From assembly GCA_014529385.2 (NCBI GenBank), contig CM043958.1, positions 140,008,398 to 140,072,397 on the forward strand: 64,000 nt of DNA, in the 5' to 3' direction. This DNA is from Adiantum capillus-veneris (taxonomy: Eukaryota; Streptophyta; Polypodiopsida; Polypodiales; Pteridaceae). The translations under genes were made by a program, and so were the position numbers. Below the pieces are notes generated by a model. That model saw nothing but the letters and a program-made list of their open reading frames with translations. It did no database searches and was not told the DNA's origin. Positions 1 to 15,655 of the stretch are shown piece after piece (position 1 is the first letter of the stretch; the number at the start of each line of letters is the position of its first letter).

Positions 1-2392
<2,392 letters not shown>

Positions 2393-3001
2393 TGATATGG
2401 CCATTTAAGGGTTCTCTAACCACTCAAAATGGGTGCTTTGAATTAGTGCACCTACCCTATGTGGGTATCCATAAAGAGGTACTAGGCCTGAACACGCATG
2501 GGATACGGCAAGCGGTAGCATTTCTTTGGGGGTGAAGAGGGAAGCACCAATACTCACCAACATGCATGCATGTATATTGAGAATACAAGAGGGAGACAAA
2601 GCCAGACAATGTGTATAAGACTAAATTTGATCATACCATATTATTTCTCATGCACAGTCAAAAAAATATCCAAGTGTGCCATGTGTATATACCTCCACTT
2701 CCAACTGGCAAGAATTGTTTATGTAAGGCCATCTGGTAGTGCGATTGTGTGAGTGGGCAGTATCAAAGCTACATCTATTTTTGGAAGAGGACCATGCCCA
2801 AGAATAAGTGTTCCCTGCTATTCTTGTAATTTTCCTCAGATAGGGATGTTTTTTCCAAGGTGGTATATGGGTTGGTGTTAATAAGATATCCGTACCCAAG
2901 AGATGTAGGCATGAACCCATGTCCAAGACTGACATCGGCCTAAAGCACCAAAAAGGGAAGTTGTCAACCAAGGGTTATCCAACGACTTGTCAGCTAGATA
3001 A

Positions 3002-3255
<254 letters not shown>

Positions 3256-5520
3256 GTGCATCTAGAGAATAGTGAATTATGGGCAACCTGTCCATAGAGA
3301 AACCATGTAGCTCAAACCATGTTGCCATCTGTGCATACCATCTCGGTCTCTTGGATCTCCCTAGCTCTACTGCTTGATCCCTTATTATACCTTTACTAGT
3401 GAAGTTCCATGTATCCCTTCCCTCTGACTGGTCCCATTTGTCACCATTTATGCACCACTTGCCATGGATTTGGAAAAATTACAGCTTACATTGATGTGAG
3501 ACCTGCCTTCTTGTGTGAAGGAGGTAGCAAGACAACCACTTCTATGGAATGCACATGTGACAGATGCAAAAGGCTATCATCTAGGTGATAGGAATGAAAT
3601 TGATTGGGCTAGATGGAATAACGAGCCAGCAAGGAAAAAATGTGGTCACTATGATGCTTCCTTGGTTGGGTCATAGGTTATTGGAGCAATCTTTGGGATC
3701 CGCAGAGGAGTTGCTGCTCGTATAAGACCTGATGAGGCCATTCCACATGATTGTCATGCCTTCATTGAGAGATATAAACTCCTTTACCTTCTCATCAAGG
3801 ATAGTGGATGTACTTTGATCCTCTATCAAGAGATGGGATTGTTTCTCAGTATGGGACTCTAGTCTTAAGCATCACTGAGACTAGACATCATGGACGTCAC
3901 ATGAGACTGGACATCCACCTAATCATCAGTTGACTACTAGACTCTATAGAGACACAGGTAGAGCGGCAGTGCTCTAGTGAGACACAACAGGTGCTGTCAG
4001 AATTTGTGCAGGCAGAGGTAGAGCAGGTGTGCTCCCTAGAGACATAGACAGAGCTGACAGATATGGTATTCTTTGATTTGCTCATGTTAGAGGCTGATGA
4101 GTTGGTACCAGGACACACATTTTTGTCTATGGGTGAGAGGACGTAGCTTCCCCAGTGTTGGTGTTGACACATCCATATGCGATGGGTAGTCCTAATGATG
4201 CAATGATTGTAGATAGCGCAGGGGAGGTGAGTATAGCCACGTTTGCATAGATTTTGTCAGTGTTTGGGCGTCTCATGTTTGACTTGTTAGTGTCGAGGCC
4301 TAATCTAACAGCTGTAGTGGAAGCATTTGTAGCAGGGGTTGTCAGTCTTGCGATGATTGACACTAGCATGATGCATAGTGGATTTTTGAAGATCATAAAG
4401 AGTAGTCTACAAGATTTACATACAGGCTCTAGTGTGGGTATGCACGCTCGCCTACCATGAGAGCCGATACGACTACATGTAGATCGATTGAGCGAGGCAG
4501 TGGGTGTAGGTTGAGAGAGTCTCTCACCCGTTTTCTTGTACATACTAGTAGTTTAGCTAGTAGGACCCACTTATCAACACATTCACCTTTAAGTGGGAGG
4601 TTTTTGGGGTACATGCATCTGTGCCTTGCCGGGTCGCCCAAGCTATGGGCGCCCGCCCACTAACACCTTATTCTCGTGTACAACTCATAGTAGAGTCTTG
4701 CTCCACCCACACACTTTGTACTCTCTCCTTCTCTCCTTCCCACACACACATCACACCGCGCACGCACGCATCCTTGCACTTGCACTCTTCACAGATGCAG
4801 ACTCTACTAACCCAAATGGGGAATGTTGTTGTGGTAATTCTCCAAAATGAAGCAACTCTGGGGCTGATTTGATGCATCTTTGATCCTTGTCGCGATGAGG
4901 GATTACTGATGGCCACCTAGGGGTAGATCTAGGGCTGATTTGCACTTCTGATGTGAGAGGAATAAAGGGCTAAAGGCTAGCTATAAAAAAGAAAATTTGG
5001 CTTTAAAAATGCAACAAATCTGGGTGCATTAAGTAGGTCTAAAATGTAGCATATATGATGCATTAAGCAAAGCAAAAAATGGAGCAAAATTGCACTTGAT
5101 GATGGATCAAATGATGGAAAACAATGGGAGAACTTGATGCAGTGAGGGAATGGCCAAGAAGAGGCTCAATGGGCTACCAAAGTTCTGGGCTGCAAATGGA
5201 GAGTTTTCATTAGCAAACAAGAGGCTTTTTTGGCAAGGAAAATGGCTAGAAATCCAAAATGCCGGGCTACAAGGCTAATCTGGCTTTGTGTTTGCAAAAA
5301 GGGCTAGAGATTTGCCGAGGGAAAAAAATGATAGATTGATTTTTTGATGCTCCTCAAAGTGATGAAAAAACTCTAGGATAGATGCTTCCTTTATATTGAC
5401 TTTTTAGGTATAAAGACGGGAAAAGTGTGTTAAGTCAAGAAAATGTGCAAATGTGCACATTTACGAGTTTGCAAGTCATAACTCCCTGGTCTATGAACCA
5501 TCCAAGTTTATAGGAAATAA
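3256..5520. other. Non-coding DNA, possible old transposon debris
   Basis: No protein family was recognised. Around 3560-3870 the plus strand has short protein-like stretches broken by stops. At about 4589-4604 the run AAGTGGGAGGT followed by a T/G-rich stretch resembles the polypurine tract and LTR edge of the Copia element at 41274-41290, so an old LTR relic is possible. Only that short similarity supports it. Confidence 0.3.
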
Positions 5521-5521
5521 C

Positions 5522-5690
5522 CACTGTTATGTGAACCATTTGGCATAATGTACATGTAGATCTAGGCTAGAGGAACGTGTCAGTCCAATTTAACTCACTG
5601 TTCTGTGAAACATTTGACAAATGAATTGGACCAACACGTTCCTCTAGCCTAGATCTACATGTACATCATGTCAAATGTCCACTAAAGTGT
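5522..5690. repeat. Long inverted repeat (foldback or MITE-like hairpin)
   Basis: The left arm (about 5541-5590) and right arm (about 5624-5672) are near-perfect reverse complements centred on ACATGTAGATCTAGGCTAGA, with a loop of about 33 bases. Weaker pairing extends a further 10-20 bases outward. The loop partly repeats the outer left flank in direct orientation (CACTGTTNTGTGAAMCATTTG). A single-arm relative of the core lies at about 20391-20417. It could be a foldback transposon, a MITE or a small-RNA hairpin source. Confidence 0.75.
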
Positions 5691-7466
5691 AATAGTATTT
5701 GTCAAAATGCATGCACAATCCATTTATGCAAGAGGGTTCCAAAACTCAAAAACCTAATTTAATGGACTAATTTAGATATGAATGTCCTATAAGCAAGCTC
5801 ACAAAATTTCCGATACTAATACTCCTAGGATTATAAATGCTCTTATATAGAGATATGTACAGAATTGGCTCTAAAAGTCGATGCAGCATGTCCATGTGGC
5901 ACATAGAGCCATGTGCATGTGACATCTCTCAAACTAGACGATGAAAAATTGTTGAAACTCTCTAAAGATCAAGAAAAATGTGGGTCATTTTTGCAACAAA
6001 CACGCTTCTTGGATCTTCTTACCAACTTGAAAGTTGACTTATAGCCCAAATAAATGGGAAACTTTGCTGATTTTCTAGTCTTTGGAGAATGATTTAAGAC
6101 TTTCTTCAAACAATTTATCTTCTTTTCAAAAGATACATCTAACATTTGTACTTAGTTTTATCAAGATTTTGTTGGTGTCTTTTGTTCCCATGCTTGGGCT
6201 CACTTGCACAGCTAAATTCTTTGTCTCGTGAGCATGGTGGAGCTCACCTGTAAAAGAGACACATATCGTCTCTCGCTCAAAGCATGCCAGCAACAAATAG
6301 AGACTACACCATCTCGAACTTCACCATCACATCAGACTCTTGAGCGACACCCCTAGTATGTACCATAAAATGGATTTAAAGTCATAGGGATTAAGTTGGG
6401 ATCAAAGCTATAAAAAAACCACCCTTTCAAATTGCACTACTATCAAAAACCTCACTGTCATATCACATGTAAACTTTTTATAGCTATTTGTATCAGCAGT
6501 GCATGGAATGCCTTCAAATTAATTATACATATGTAAATGTGAGGGCTGTAGAGTTTGATGTTCTTTGCTTCCTTGTGTTTGAATTGTGTTTGGAGTGTGC
6601 TTTTTATCGATTCCAATGTCACTTTATCTCCATTGGAGAGGTGAATTTATGGGTTCGAAAGTATTTTATTGGCTAAAATAGATATTTAGAGGCAACGAAA
6701 GTGTCTGTAGCTACCTTGATTCCATGGATTCACTGTCACCACATCCTAATAGGCAGAGAGAAAGAAGCATGCTAGCATGATAGGATATGTTTTAAGATTA
6801 TATGATAATTTGCGGCAGTTCCTTGCTTGCCAAATATGGTGCAAGAAGTAGTACCTGATTACTTGAGTGCAGACTAGAAGAGCAGGTCTGAGCTTGAGGA
6901 TTGGTGTATATTTCTGTTCTTAATACTATCCACTCACAATTGTGAGTTTTGCAACAAAAAAAAAAGATTATATGATAATTTTATTACTTCCATGGTTTGA
7001 TTGTTTTCTCCTGGTTCTCTATAAAGAAAGCTTTGTATGTTGTTTTCCAATTTCTTTGGTTTGGACACTTTAGCAATAGACTCGACAGTCTTGCCCATTT
7101 GGTCATTCTTTGGCTCCAAACTGCTTCTTAACGCTACGGCTCTGCTAATAGGCTTAGTTGATTTTAATATTTTTTTGTAAACTTGAAGTTATGTTGCTTA
7201 CAGCTAGGGAGCATGATATCATGATATGATATCTTTTAAGAGTTTGTGATAATTTAGCCTTCGCTTGAATTAATAATTAGGCCTAGTCGGCTAAATATAC
7301 GCTAATTACCTTTTGCAACAAAAGTGAAAAGACATTTGTTCTAAGATCATATGGGATTTATTTTAAGGTTAGATTTCTAAGAAAATTACTTCTCTTTCAT
7401 TTGATCATGATTTCTCTCGTCTTTGTTTTGTGTGTGTGAGTGCGTGCATGTGTGCATGTGCATGTC

Positions 7467-7524
<58 letters not shown>

Positions 7525-8430
7525 TTTGCTTTTTTTCCTTTCTATATCTATTTTCTTCTTAACAATAAAGGCATGTCATTTTGAGTTTTAAGTAACTTGT
7601 CTCTTTCCTTGTGAGAGAATCCAACCATTTGGCAGCTAAGCAAACTACACATGACAACTAAGTTTAGTGAGCTTCAGTAATGGTTAAAAAGCAGTGCATT
7701 TAAATTGGCCAACGCACAACTACCTTGGCAATAGGAAGAGAATGGTGTATAGGAGGGCCTCTTTATTTGGCAGTTTAAGGGAGTCAAAGCTGTAGTATTA
7801 AAAAAGTAATCAAAGGACAGCTTTAAAATTCAAACAATGCTAGTATATTTGAACTTAATTTTCCCCCAAAATAAAATTTAAAATCTAACGGGAAAAACCA
7901 TACCATTAACATATCTACGGAAAGAGCTCAGCGTGTAGATTATAGATCCATAATCTCCGCTCAAATTGGAGATTGTATGTAGGAGTTATGGAAGGCCAAA
8001 AATCATAAAGTGGTCCACCTCCTTTTTGGGGGGGCAGGGGGGGGAGTGCATCCTTTGACCACTCTTACACCTCTCTTACACACCCACCATTCTTGCACAC
8101 ATGGCATGCACCTATTGTCAAAATGTTAATCACCTCTATAATCTCATGGAAAATAAAGAGGCCCTCCTATACCCCATCAATTCCTAATGGATAGTGCAGC
8201 AACATCAACTTCTTTATAGCTCTAAGAAAGGCATCGATGATTTTTTTATGCCTACATCATGCAAAGAAAATGCTCTAGCCCATGTTGGAATCATTGCTAC
8301 TTTGAACTGAGTCAACCTCGAGTTAGTGAGCTTGTCTAACACAACCTTGCTGACAGCTTTGAACTGACTAATGCTTTACCTTGGGCTTTTAACGATGTAA
8401 ACATATAAACATTCTTAATCTTGTTTGATC
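5691..8430. other. AT-rich non-coding DNA
   Basis: No coding region was recognised. It contains the GA microsatellite at 7469-7519, a short A run near 6955, and a G-rich spot near 8029-8044. The unit GATATCATGATATGATATC near 7215 is locally palindromic. Frames of about 60 codons have no recognisable content. Confidence 0.45.
7469..7519. repeat. (GA)n microsatellite
   Basis: About 50 bases of AG dinucleotide repeat preceded by a short GTGCAT-rich alternating tract. Confidence 0.97.
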
Positions 8431-9066
8431 GACAATGACCTATGCTCCAACCTTGAAGGCATGTGGCTAGAAGTTCTAGACTATTTTAAACAAAATGCAA
8501 AGGGAAACCCAAAACAATTCACATATTCTTGCACCTTGAAGGCATGTGGAAGTTATGCAAGACCTTCACATGAGAGAATTCACAACAATAAGATCACTTA
8601 CTCTTGCAAGATGGTCTGCTTGGCAATGCTTTGGTAGATATGTTTTCCAAATGTGGTGCCATTGGTATAGTACAAAAACATTCTAAAATTATGAGCCATT
8701 CTAACAAAATGCAAAGCAAAGGCCTTTCTCCAAATGTATTCAATCTACGCTTGCCCTTGAAGGCTTGCGGTCTTACAAAAGGCCTTAACATGGTGCCTAC
8801 AATGCTTTGAATTGAGTGCATTGGTTGTAGATATGTCCAACATGGATGTGGCAAGGAAGCTCTAGGTTGTTTTAACCAAATGCCAAGGGAATTCCTTTAT
8901 CCATATGCATTCACCTATGCTTGCACCTTGAAGGCATGTAATCTAACGCAAGTTGCTAACATGGATGAGAGAATTCACAATGAGAGTGCATTTGTTTGCA
9001 TATATGAACAGCATGGTTGTGGCAAGAAAAAATGCAAAAGAAATTCCTCTCTACATGTGCAATGAC
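8431..9066 (+). pseudogene. Degenerate pentatricopeptide repeat (PPR) gene fragment
   Basis: PPR proteins bind organellar RNA through tandem motifs of about 35 residues. Across shifting plus-strand frames I read FTYSCTLKACG (about 8520), GNALVDMFSKCGAIG (about 8616), EALGCFNQMPRE (about 8858) and FTYACTLKACN followed by MDERIHNE (about 8905-8980). These match the consecutive PLS-type pattern of residues seen in land-plant PPR proteins. The LKACG and QMPRE phrasing reminds me of seed-free vascular plants; that is an impression from memory. Stops and frameshifts separate the motifs and no start or C-terminal E/DYW domain is visible, so this is a broken remnant. Confidence 0.75.
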
Positions 9067-10798
9067 ATATGCTTGCCCCTTGATTCCTTGGATGTACCAT
9101 GTGCAAAACTACCTTGCCAAATAGAGACACGCCTAATGTATTCAATGCAAGGCGTAGGGAATTGGCTCTTGACCGTCATCTTGTTTAAAGTCTTATTATG
9201 GACCATCACCTATGACACAACACAGGAGAGAGAAATTATTTGACCAAAACTAAAATTGACAGAGTGCAGAATAAATGGGTTAGAATAGAAAATATGTATT
9301 AGTATTGACGATTACAGAAGGAGCTTAGCTCGTATCATAACCTCCTGACCAACCCCATAACCTCCCGACCACTCCCAAGCTTTTTCCTTATCAATTGCAT
9401 CTTAGTCTCACTCTCAATCCCAATCTCACACACGCTTGCAATCACAATCGCAATCCCACTCACAATCACCCTCAAGCCGCCTTCTCTGATGATAAAACCC
9501 ATTTCCCTATAGGTTGCATGACATGCACGAATTTTTCCCAGAAAAGCTAGTCAAAAAGTAGCTCTTTTCATAGTCAACTCCAATCTTTTAGTAATGCAAA
9601 GTCAAAATCCCGGCCAAAACAAGGCATCTTGCACACGGCCACAAAATGGCACTAAATATATTTAGTACATACGAATTTGAAAAAAGATAAATTTCTTTTT
9701 AAGTCCACAATTTTTAGGCTTTCGATAGCTTGTAGCTCCAAATGTGCTCAAGTTTGTTTCATATCAATTCTTTTATCTCGTTGCAATCTTCGGCTATTAT
9801 GTGATGCTAAAAAATCTGATCCTGCTCAAATTCTCCAAAAATCAACCTACAAGTTGGCAGTTTCTACAAAAATAATGTAAAACGCATGTTTCTTACTTTT
9901 TACTTAATCTGTAGGCTTTAACGAGCATCAAAAAACATGGAATCTGCAAATACTCATAGTACCAATATTTTTCCTTGTGTTAAGTGCTGGATTTCCTATG
10001 TACAAACCTTTCCTTGTGTTAAGCATTGGATTTCCTATGTACAAAACTTTCTTAAAATCTCATCTTAACACCTTCAAAAATGGCTCCCAAAGAGTGCCCC
10101 ATGTCAAAATTTAAAATTGAAGAAAAACAATGAGAATGAGCTTCTAAACTTTGTACAAACTTTAAAGAACCAAAATTTCCTTCAAAAAAAAAGTTATTTC
10201 TAGAACTTTGAAAATAAATCTTATTACATGACCACAATGTGCTATGCTTTCTTATTACAAACAAATATAATAGGAATACAGAAGGATTTACATTGGAGAA
10301 TATTAGTCCGCTATCCAACAACTCAGGAGTTTGCACTCTAGATAGGGCTGAAATCTTAATGTGAAAATTGATGATGTTGAAGGTGAAGAGTTGTTGCAAG
10401 TGAAAATTTTCAAAAGAGGAAGCCCCACTACTAACTAATGGTTTCAATTTACCAGGAAGGGCAGCTTATAATAGTTACTATCTATAATCAAATCAGCTAC
10501 ATTCTAAATGCTCTTAACTTGAACGTTGGGCTTGTGATGAAAGATGTCCCAATGTCCATGCAACATAGGTAATGCACACCTCGAAGACACATTGAAAGCG
10601 GGCTAGACGCAATCACCTATGAGACAACACATACTCTACCAATATTTACTTCAAATGGAGATTGTCGAGGAAGCGAGATCGTAAGGGAACGGTGAAGTGT
10701 ATCAAGGGCCATTGCTAAAATTCCTACTCGAAAGAGACGAAGGTACGTCTCAAACTTCAAGCATACATTGATCCTATTTTTCCTAGTTTACACGTTCA
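9067..10798. other. Non-coding DNA
   Basis: No gene recognised. A short cytosine-rich stretch of CAATCNCA-like units at about 9411-9465 is a degenerate minisatellite. A nearly repeated phrase ending in GTGTTAAGCNNTGGATTTCC occurs twice near 9974-10036. The minus-strand frame at 10052-10447 has no recognisable domain. Confidence 0.4.
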
Positions 10799-11329
10799 TA
10801 TTTGATTTAATGGTTTGAACAATAATGTATAGAAGCTTTGGAGATAAGCTATGCATCTTTCTCAATTTAGCATTTGCTTACTGCTTATTTCCTTCTCCAC
10901 AAGTACTTCCCAATCCGTCAAAGTCCGGGGTCGGGGGGCAGCGCCTCCCGACTGCACATCTAGTGCCGATTATTTTTCGGAATTTTTTCAAACATCCGTC
11001 AAATGGATGACACATCAGCACGCGAAACAAGGCTCCGCCACATCATCTGTGTACCCTGATCACGCCGCCTGTCACAACGGCTCAGCTCGACATGAAGCTT
11101 GCGTGATACGGGCTTAGCCAATTGGCCACCCTCCCCTAGACTTTGACACCTGAGAATGGTCTGTTAGTGACCATTCCCAAATTTAAAGGTGACCCCATGG
11201 CGACCGGCAGCAACTTTGATTTGATTTATATTTGATTTCATGGTTTGAACAATAATTTATAGAAGCTTTGGAGATAAGCTATGCACCTTTCTCAATTTAG
11301 CATTTGCTTACTGCTTATTTCCTTCTCCA
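10799..11329. repeat. 101-bp direct duplication flanking a 329-bp segment
   Basis: Bases 10799-10899 recur at 11229-11329 with only a few mismatches; the offset is 430. The intervening 10900-11228 is more GC-rich than its surroundings and contains a short hairpin (GAATGGTC, loop, GACCATTC) near 11153-11177. The right copy runs directly into the Copia integrase relic. A tandem duplication followed by insertion or divergence would explain it. Confidence 0.8.
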
Positions 11330-11640
11330 TCCTTGAAACGTTCAAATGTCTCATCCTTGTGCTGAAGAAAGCATACTCCACATGATATGACTAAAGTCAT
11401 CAACCAACAACATGAAATATAAGGCATTGACAACAAGTAACAAAATTTGCATAGATTGTGGTGAACCAACTCCAAAACTGTCAATGCTCGCCGCTCTATA
11501 TTGCTCTCCATAATTCCAAAAGCTTCATTCTTGAGAATTTTCAATGGAACGAACATCAATGTCATAGTAGATGAATATGAGAGAATAATCCCCAAATGGG
11601 AAAAAAACAAAATATTGATTGTTTGCTCAAGTCAATCAAT
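11325..11640 (-). pseudogene. Copia integrase core remnant
   Basis: Read right to left in shifting frames, the minus strand gives IERRALTVLELVHHNLC, then LLVDDFSHIMW, then LQHKDETFERFKD. These are the start of the Copia integrase catalytic core and the following motif in the usual order. A cysteine pair (CNNC) upstream near 11690 may be the end of the preceding zinc region. Frameshifts and missing residues show it is dead. No LTR is visible on either side. Confidence 0.65.
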
Positions 11641-11894
11641 GATAAATTTAGATATATCTGCCAAAAGTGACCTTCACAATTGTTGCAAGTTCTTTCAACC
11701 TTCATGGTATGTCGCTCTACTTGTATCCCTTTGTTATTGCCACTTGAGCCTTTTCCTTATCTTTTTGTTTCCGTTTGGCTTGGGGCATACCAAAGACTAC
11801 AAGGTATTTTCCTTTTCCTTTGGAGCAAACTCTCCAAGCTCGTAAGAGTCAAAGACTACCGTCATGGTCACACATATGGCATAATTGATGCAAA

Positions 11895-11896
<2 letters not shown>

Positions 11897-11935
<39 letters not shown>
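11897..11935. repeat. (GT)n microsatellite
   Basis: About 38 bases of GT dinucleotide repeat. Confidence 0.97.
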
Positions 11936-11937
<2 letters not shown>

Positions 11938-13957
11938 AAATGTTAGGGACTATGGATAATTCCCGATTGGTCTGCAACACTAACAAATATCCAAGATAAA
12001 ACTCTTCCATGTGGATTATTATTCAGCATTTTTTTTCACCCTTGTCCATCAAAATCATAAGCCTAAAATAATTTGAAGATGAAGATGTTCACCTGCAGAT
12101 CAACCCACAACAACGAAGCAACAAGCGGATGAACAACATTAGCCACTATCAATACAGTCCTGTTTTTACTTGGATTGTGAACAGAGCAATAATGAAATGG
12201 CAACGCTCTTTCACCGTAGATATCCACTCCATTTGGTCTATAAGAACAGCTACCATCGATATACTCCTCTTTTCTGCACACCATTAGAACCGAACATCAT
12301 GGAGAAAACAAACATATGACTGGAGAGCAAATCATGGCGCTGAGACAATGTCAAAGTGGCAACCAAAAATGACTTCGATGGTGTGGACAAAACAAAAACA
12401 CCGACAACTCTATTCTAGCATGGTGAGGTCAACAACTCAAGAAAGATCTACCTCTGGAGTAGTCCCCCCTCTTTGAAACATCTTCCTCTATCATGACATC
12501 TCCATACAAGATATCCCCAAAAAATGGACAAGTCACTCCAGTTAGACCACCATAGACGACCAGTGAACCCAAAGAAATGAGGTCTGGAGGGCATAGGGTA
12601 GGCATTTGTCTTGATGCTAGGGTTCTTTATTCTATGAAAAATGTGTAAGTCTGGACAATCAACCTAAACTGTGGGCACTGTGATGAGTGTCAAAGGTCAT
12701 GACTACCTTGTGATAGTAGACCGACACACCAATCATATGCATTTAGGAACAAAGCCTTTCCTTCAAAGAGTGGATTTATTGAGAATCTCTTGTCAAATAT
12801 GGCTGAGGCAGCTACAAACTACTCAATCAAATAGGTATTGGAGTGCTAGCGGGCAATGCAAAATGTTGCCACATGCCTAATGACTGCATAAGTGATTTCA
12901 AAAGCAAATTTTAAAATCTAGTGAGTACCAACAAGATGCTTTAGCTTAACTCACAAAATTGTTGAATAAATGGAAACAAGAAATATGAGTGACTCAAAAC
13001 ATTGTGGAACTGCAAACCCCTTGTTGCTTTCTATGAGGCATTGCATCCTGCGTACGTCTCAACTTCAGCCCTACTACTTGTGAAGTTCTGTGCAGATCCA
13101 TAAAATTTGTAGGTTACATTGTACTTAACCAAACTTACAATGTGAGGCAACTAGTGGAAAACATAACATCTCATGTTTTCGAGCATTAAAACAGCTTATT
13201 TCAACAGTACAAACTACTTGTGTCTCCCAAGTCATTACCGAATACAGAATGCAGAATGCAGAGCCACTACTACAAAACTGACTCCGTATTAATTGTGCTT
13301 TGAAATGGATGTATCAATAGACTACCCTGGAAAACCAACTGCCAACCTACCTCTTCTTACTAAACTAAACACAACATCATTAAAACCTCAGTTTTATACT
13401 CCCAGTGGCACAAATAAACCAAGGGAAAAATAAATGTGAGCAAGGTGCATGTGTGCAAGGATACCATGACATGCAGAAACATGCACATATTGACAAAGTG
13501 GAAAAGCCCACCAGTAATGGAAGGACACTCATGTTCATTGCATTGCCAACGTTGAGAGATGCACACATAAAATTCAAGCTTACCAGATGCAACTAAATCA
13601 GCACCTGTTTAAAAATTTCCTCTTGTTTGGCAGCTTCTCAAAATATCCCCAGTTCGCCGTAAGAAAGTTAGCAGATTAGAAGATGAAGAGAAGTTGATGA
13701 AATATGCTATTTCTCCAGCTTATTCGTTACTTCATATTCCTAAAACGCCAAGACAATAACTGCCAGCAACAAAACACGAGCACTAGCAAAGCATAACCAC
13801 CAAAATCCTTCAGCCACCAACATATCTGGCTTCACCTGTTACACTCTTGCCAAATGCTTAGGCCAAAGAATAAGAGAGAACTATGTGTAAATTGTTGTAA
13901 ATGCCTTCACAAGTGTCTCACTTCACTTTCATTCTAAATTTGATCAAAGATTCCCAA
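11936..13957. other. Intergenic DNA downstream of the peroxiredoxin gene
   Basis: No gene recognised. The plus-strand frame near 12671-12880 contains GHDYLVIVDRHTNHMH, which vaguely recalls a Ty3 integrase core, but no neighbouring motif supports it. The right end should hold the 3' untranslated region of the minus-strand peroxiredoxin gene; no clear poly(A) signal was identified. Confidence 0.4.
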
Positions 13958-14898
13958 TTACATCTGCTCGTAAAGGGTTTTGGCATCAGAAACTTTGAAC
14001 TCAGACGGAACTTTCTCAACATTCAATTGCTTGATGATGCCATTTTCTACGTAAGCCGCCCACCTGTAAGAAAATATCATTTAAGCAGCTGTTGATCCAA
14101 AGCTTAAACATACACACATTACAGCCTGTCTACCCTCACAAGGTCTTATATACCTAGATGAATCAAGAATAATCCCAGATTCACCTTTAAACAAAAGTGC
14201 AAGGTATCCACTCATGCTAGTCACAAAAAAGCCATCAGCTCCATCATGCGTAATATTGACTAAATACTACAACATCTCCACAGACATTATTAGTGCCCAC
14301 AAGTTTGCTGACAAGGGTTAAAACAAATTTTGAAGCATTCATGCACATTGTTAGTATGGAGCTGTGAGTCCTTTTCTGCATATGCATCCACTTGTATGCA
14401 TGATAAACAGCCAGGCAGTTTGATACCCAGAGGTCCACTCACCTGTGTGAACGATGTCCCAAAAGGCCACTGGACAAGTCAAGGTCCAATTGTACATGCT
14501 TGTGAAACTTGCTATCAAAATCTCCATAGAAGTCCAGCTGCATTTTTGCATAAAAAAGTTTACAACCTAGAGCGGTAACCACAATCTTGTCGATGTAAAA
14601 GAGCCTTAAGATAAGGCAGTCACCTTGCCTTTACACTGAAGCTTCTCAGCCCACCCATTCATTACATAAGGGTCATTCACTGCAACACAAATGATAGAAT
14701 CGACACCTTTGTCCTTCTTGAACTGGTCCGCATACTTGGCAAAACTGGGAACATGCTGTGCAGTGCATACACCCGTAAAAGCTCCCTAAACACACACAAT
14801 AGCACTTCAGCAAAAGCCAACACTTCCAGCCTGGCAACACAAAAGAACGCATACCCTGCGACACTTACCGGCAGACCAAAGATCACCACTTTCTTCCC
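13958..14898 (-). CDS. PRXIIF: Peroxiredoxin IIF, mitochondrial type (four 3' exons, 5' end not found)
   Basis: This is a thiol peroxidase that reduces H2O2 and organic hydroperoxides in plant mitochondria through a peroxidatic cysteine. Minus-strand exons are 14898-14869 (GKKVVIFGLP), 14785-14624 (54 codons, starting GAFTGVCTAQHVPSF), 14537-14443 and 14063-13958. Introns begin GT and end AG and phases agree (0, 0, 2). The peroxidatic Cys is in GVCT; the resolving-type Cys is in SIICVAVNDP. The tail reads WAEKLQ, FYGDFD, LLGHRS, WAAYVENG and ends at TAA 13960-13958. The 130 residues seen match the plant IIF subtype in order and spacing. The transit peptide and first exon or exons must lie right of 14898, where an LTR element is inserted from 15261. 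No disabling mutation is seen, so the gene may be functional if the element sits in an intron. Confidence 0.92.
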
Positions 14899-15260
14899 CT
14901 GTATGAATTAAGTTCAAAAAGTACCGAGTCAGTACCAAAACTTCATAACTAAGCATGCAACTCATTATCGATCATAATTTATACGCATGCAGACAATGAC
15001 TGTCGATGACCACCATCCAAAGTTATCAAGCATGCAAGGCACATTTATATAGACCGCCTGTTTCCACCCTCATGATTACAACCACTCCTTTTAACTCGAG
15101 CAATAATAATGGAATCTTGTAAGCAAGTAGCATGAGCTGAAAATCCCAACAACTGAAACCAGCCATAAAAAGATGGAATTTCAGGACATACAGTATATTC
15201 AGTTATGTCTTCACATTTGCATGATCTGCAGTTCGAAAATAATAGCAGAAATGTAGCGAA
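14899..15260 (-). other. Probable peroxiredoxin intron or 5' region
   Basis: The 3' end next to the first recognised exon reads as a splice acceptor (TTCATACAG on the minus strand). No peroxiredoxin exon was recognised in the remaining 360 bases. The element A1 target site (GCGAA, 15256-15260) is at the right edge. Confidence 0.5.
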
Positions 15261-15655
15261 TGTAACAGACTTGGACACTCCAAGTCAAGAATCAATCACG
15301 ACAGCACCAAATAACCACTTCAAACAATTCACAGATCACAATAGATTTGCACTGGCCCGGCGGAGTTCCGTGCCTAGAGATATTGGCCCCAAAGACTGGC
15401 GCCCCTTTCGGTATTTCTTTTTGTATTAATCAATCATCAAAGTACAAGAGAGCGGTTAGGGTTTCACTCTCAGACTATGCGTCCAGATGCTCTGAGAAGT
15501 GAGGCCCTCACCACTAATTTAAAGGTTACAAGGGATGCCCAAAAGCAGAGCCCCAAAAGCTTCAAATCAAAAACAATTGCTCTCTCTCTCTCACAGAGAG
15601 TCAAAACTTGAAAGCAAAAGCATTCTCTCTATCTTTCTCATTGCATAGAGAAAAA
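15261..15655 (-). repeat. A1 3' LTR, truncated
   Basis: This 395-bp block repeats at 18432-18826 with a few differences. It ends where the alignment stops at 15655, whereas the partner LTR continues to 18990. The missing 160 bases are the promoter-distal start of U3. It includes the shared block GAAATACCGAAAGGGGCGCC (minus strand, 15398-15420). Confidence 0.88.

Noticed and set aside
12671-12880. Possible Ty3 integrase fragment (GHDYLVIVDRHTNHMH)
   Set aside because: Only one short motif-like stretch; no zinc region, DDE residues or RT nearby, so it could be chance.
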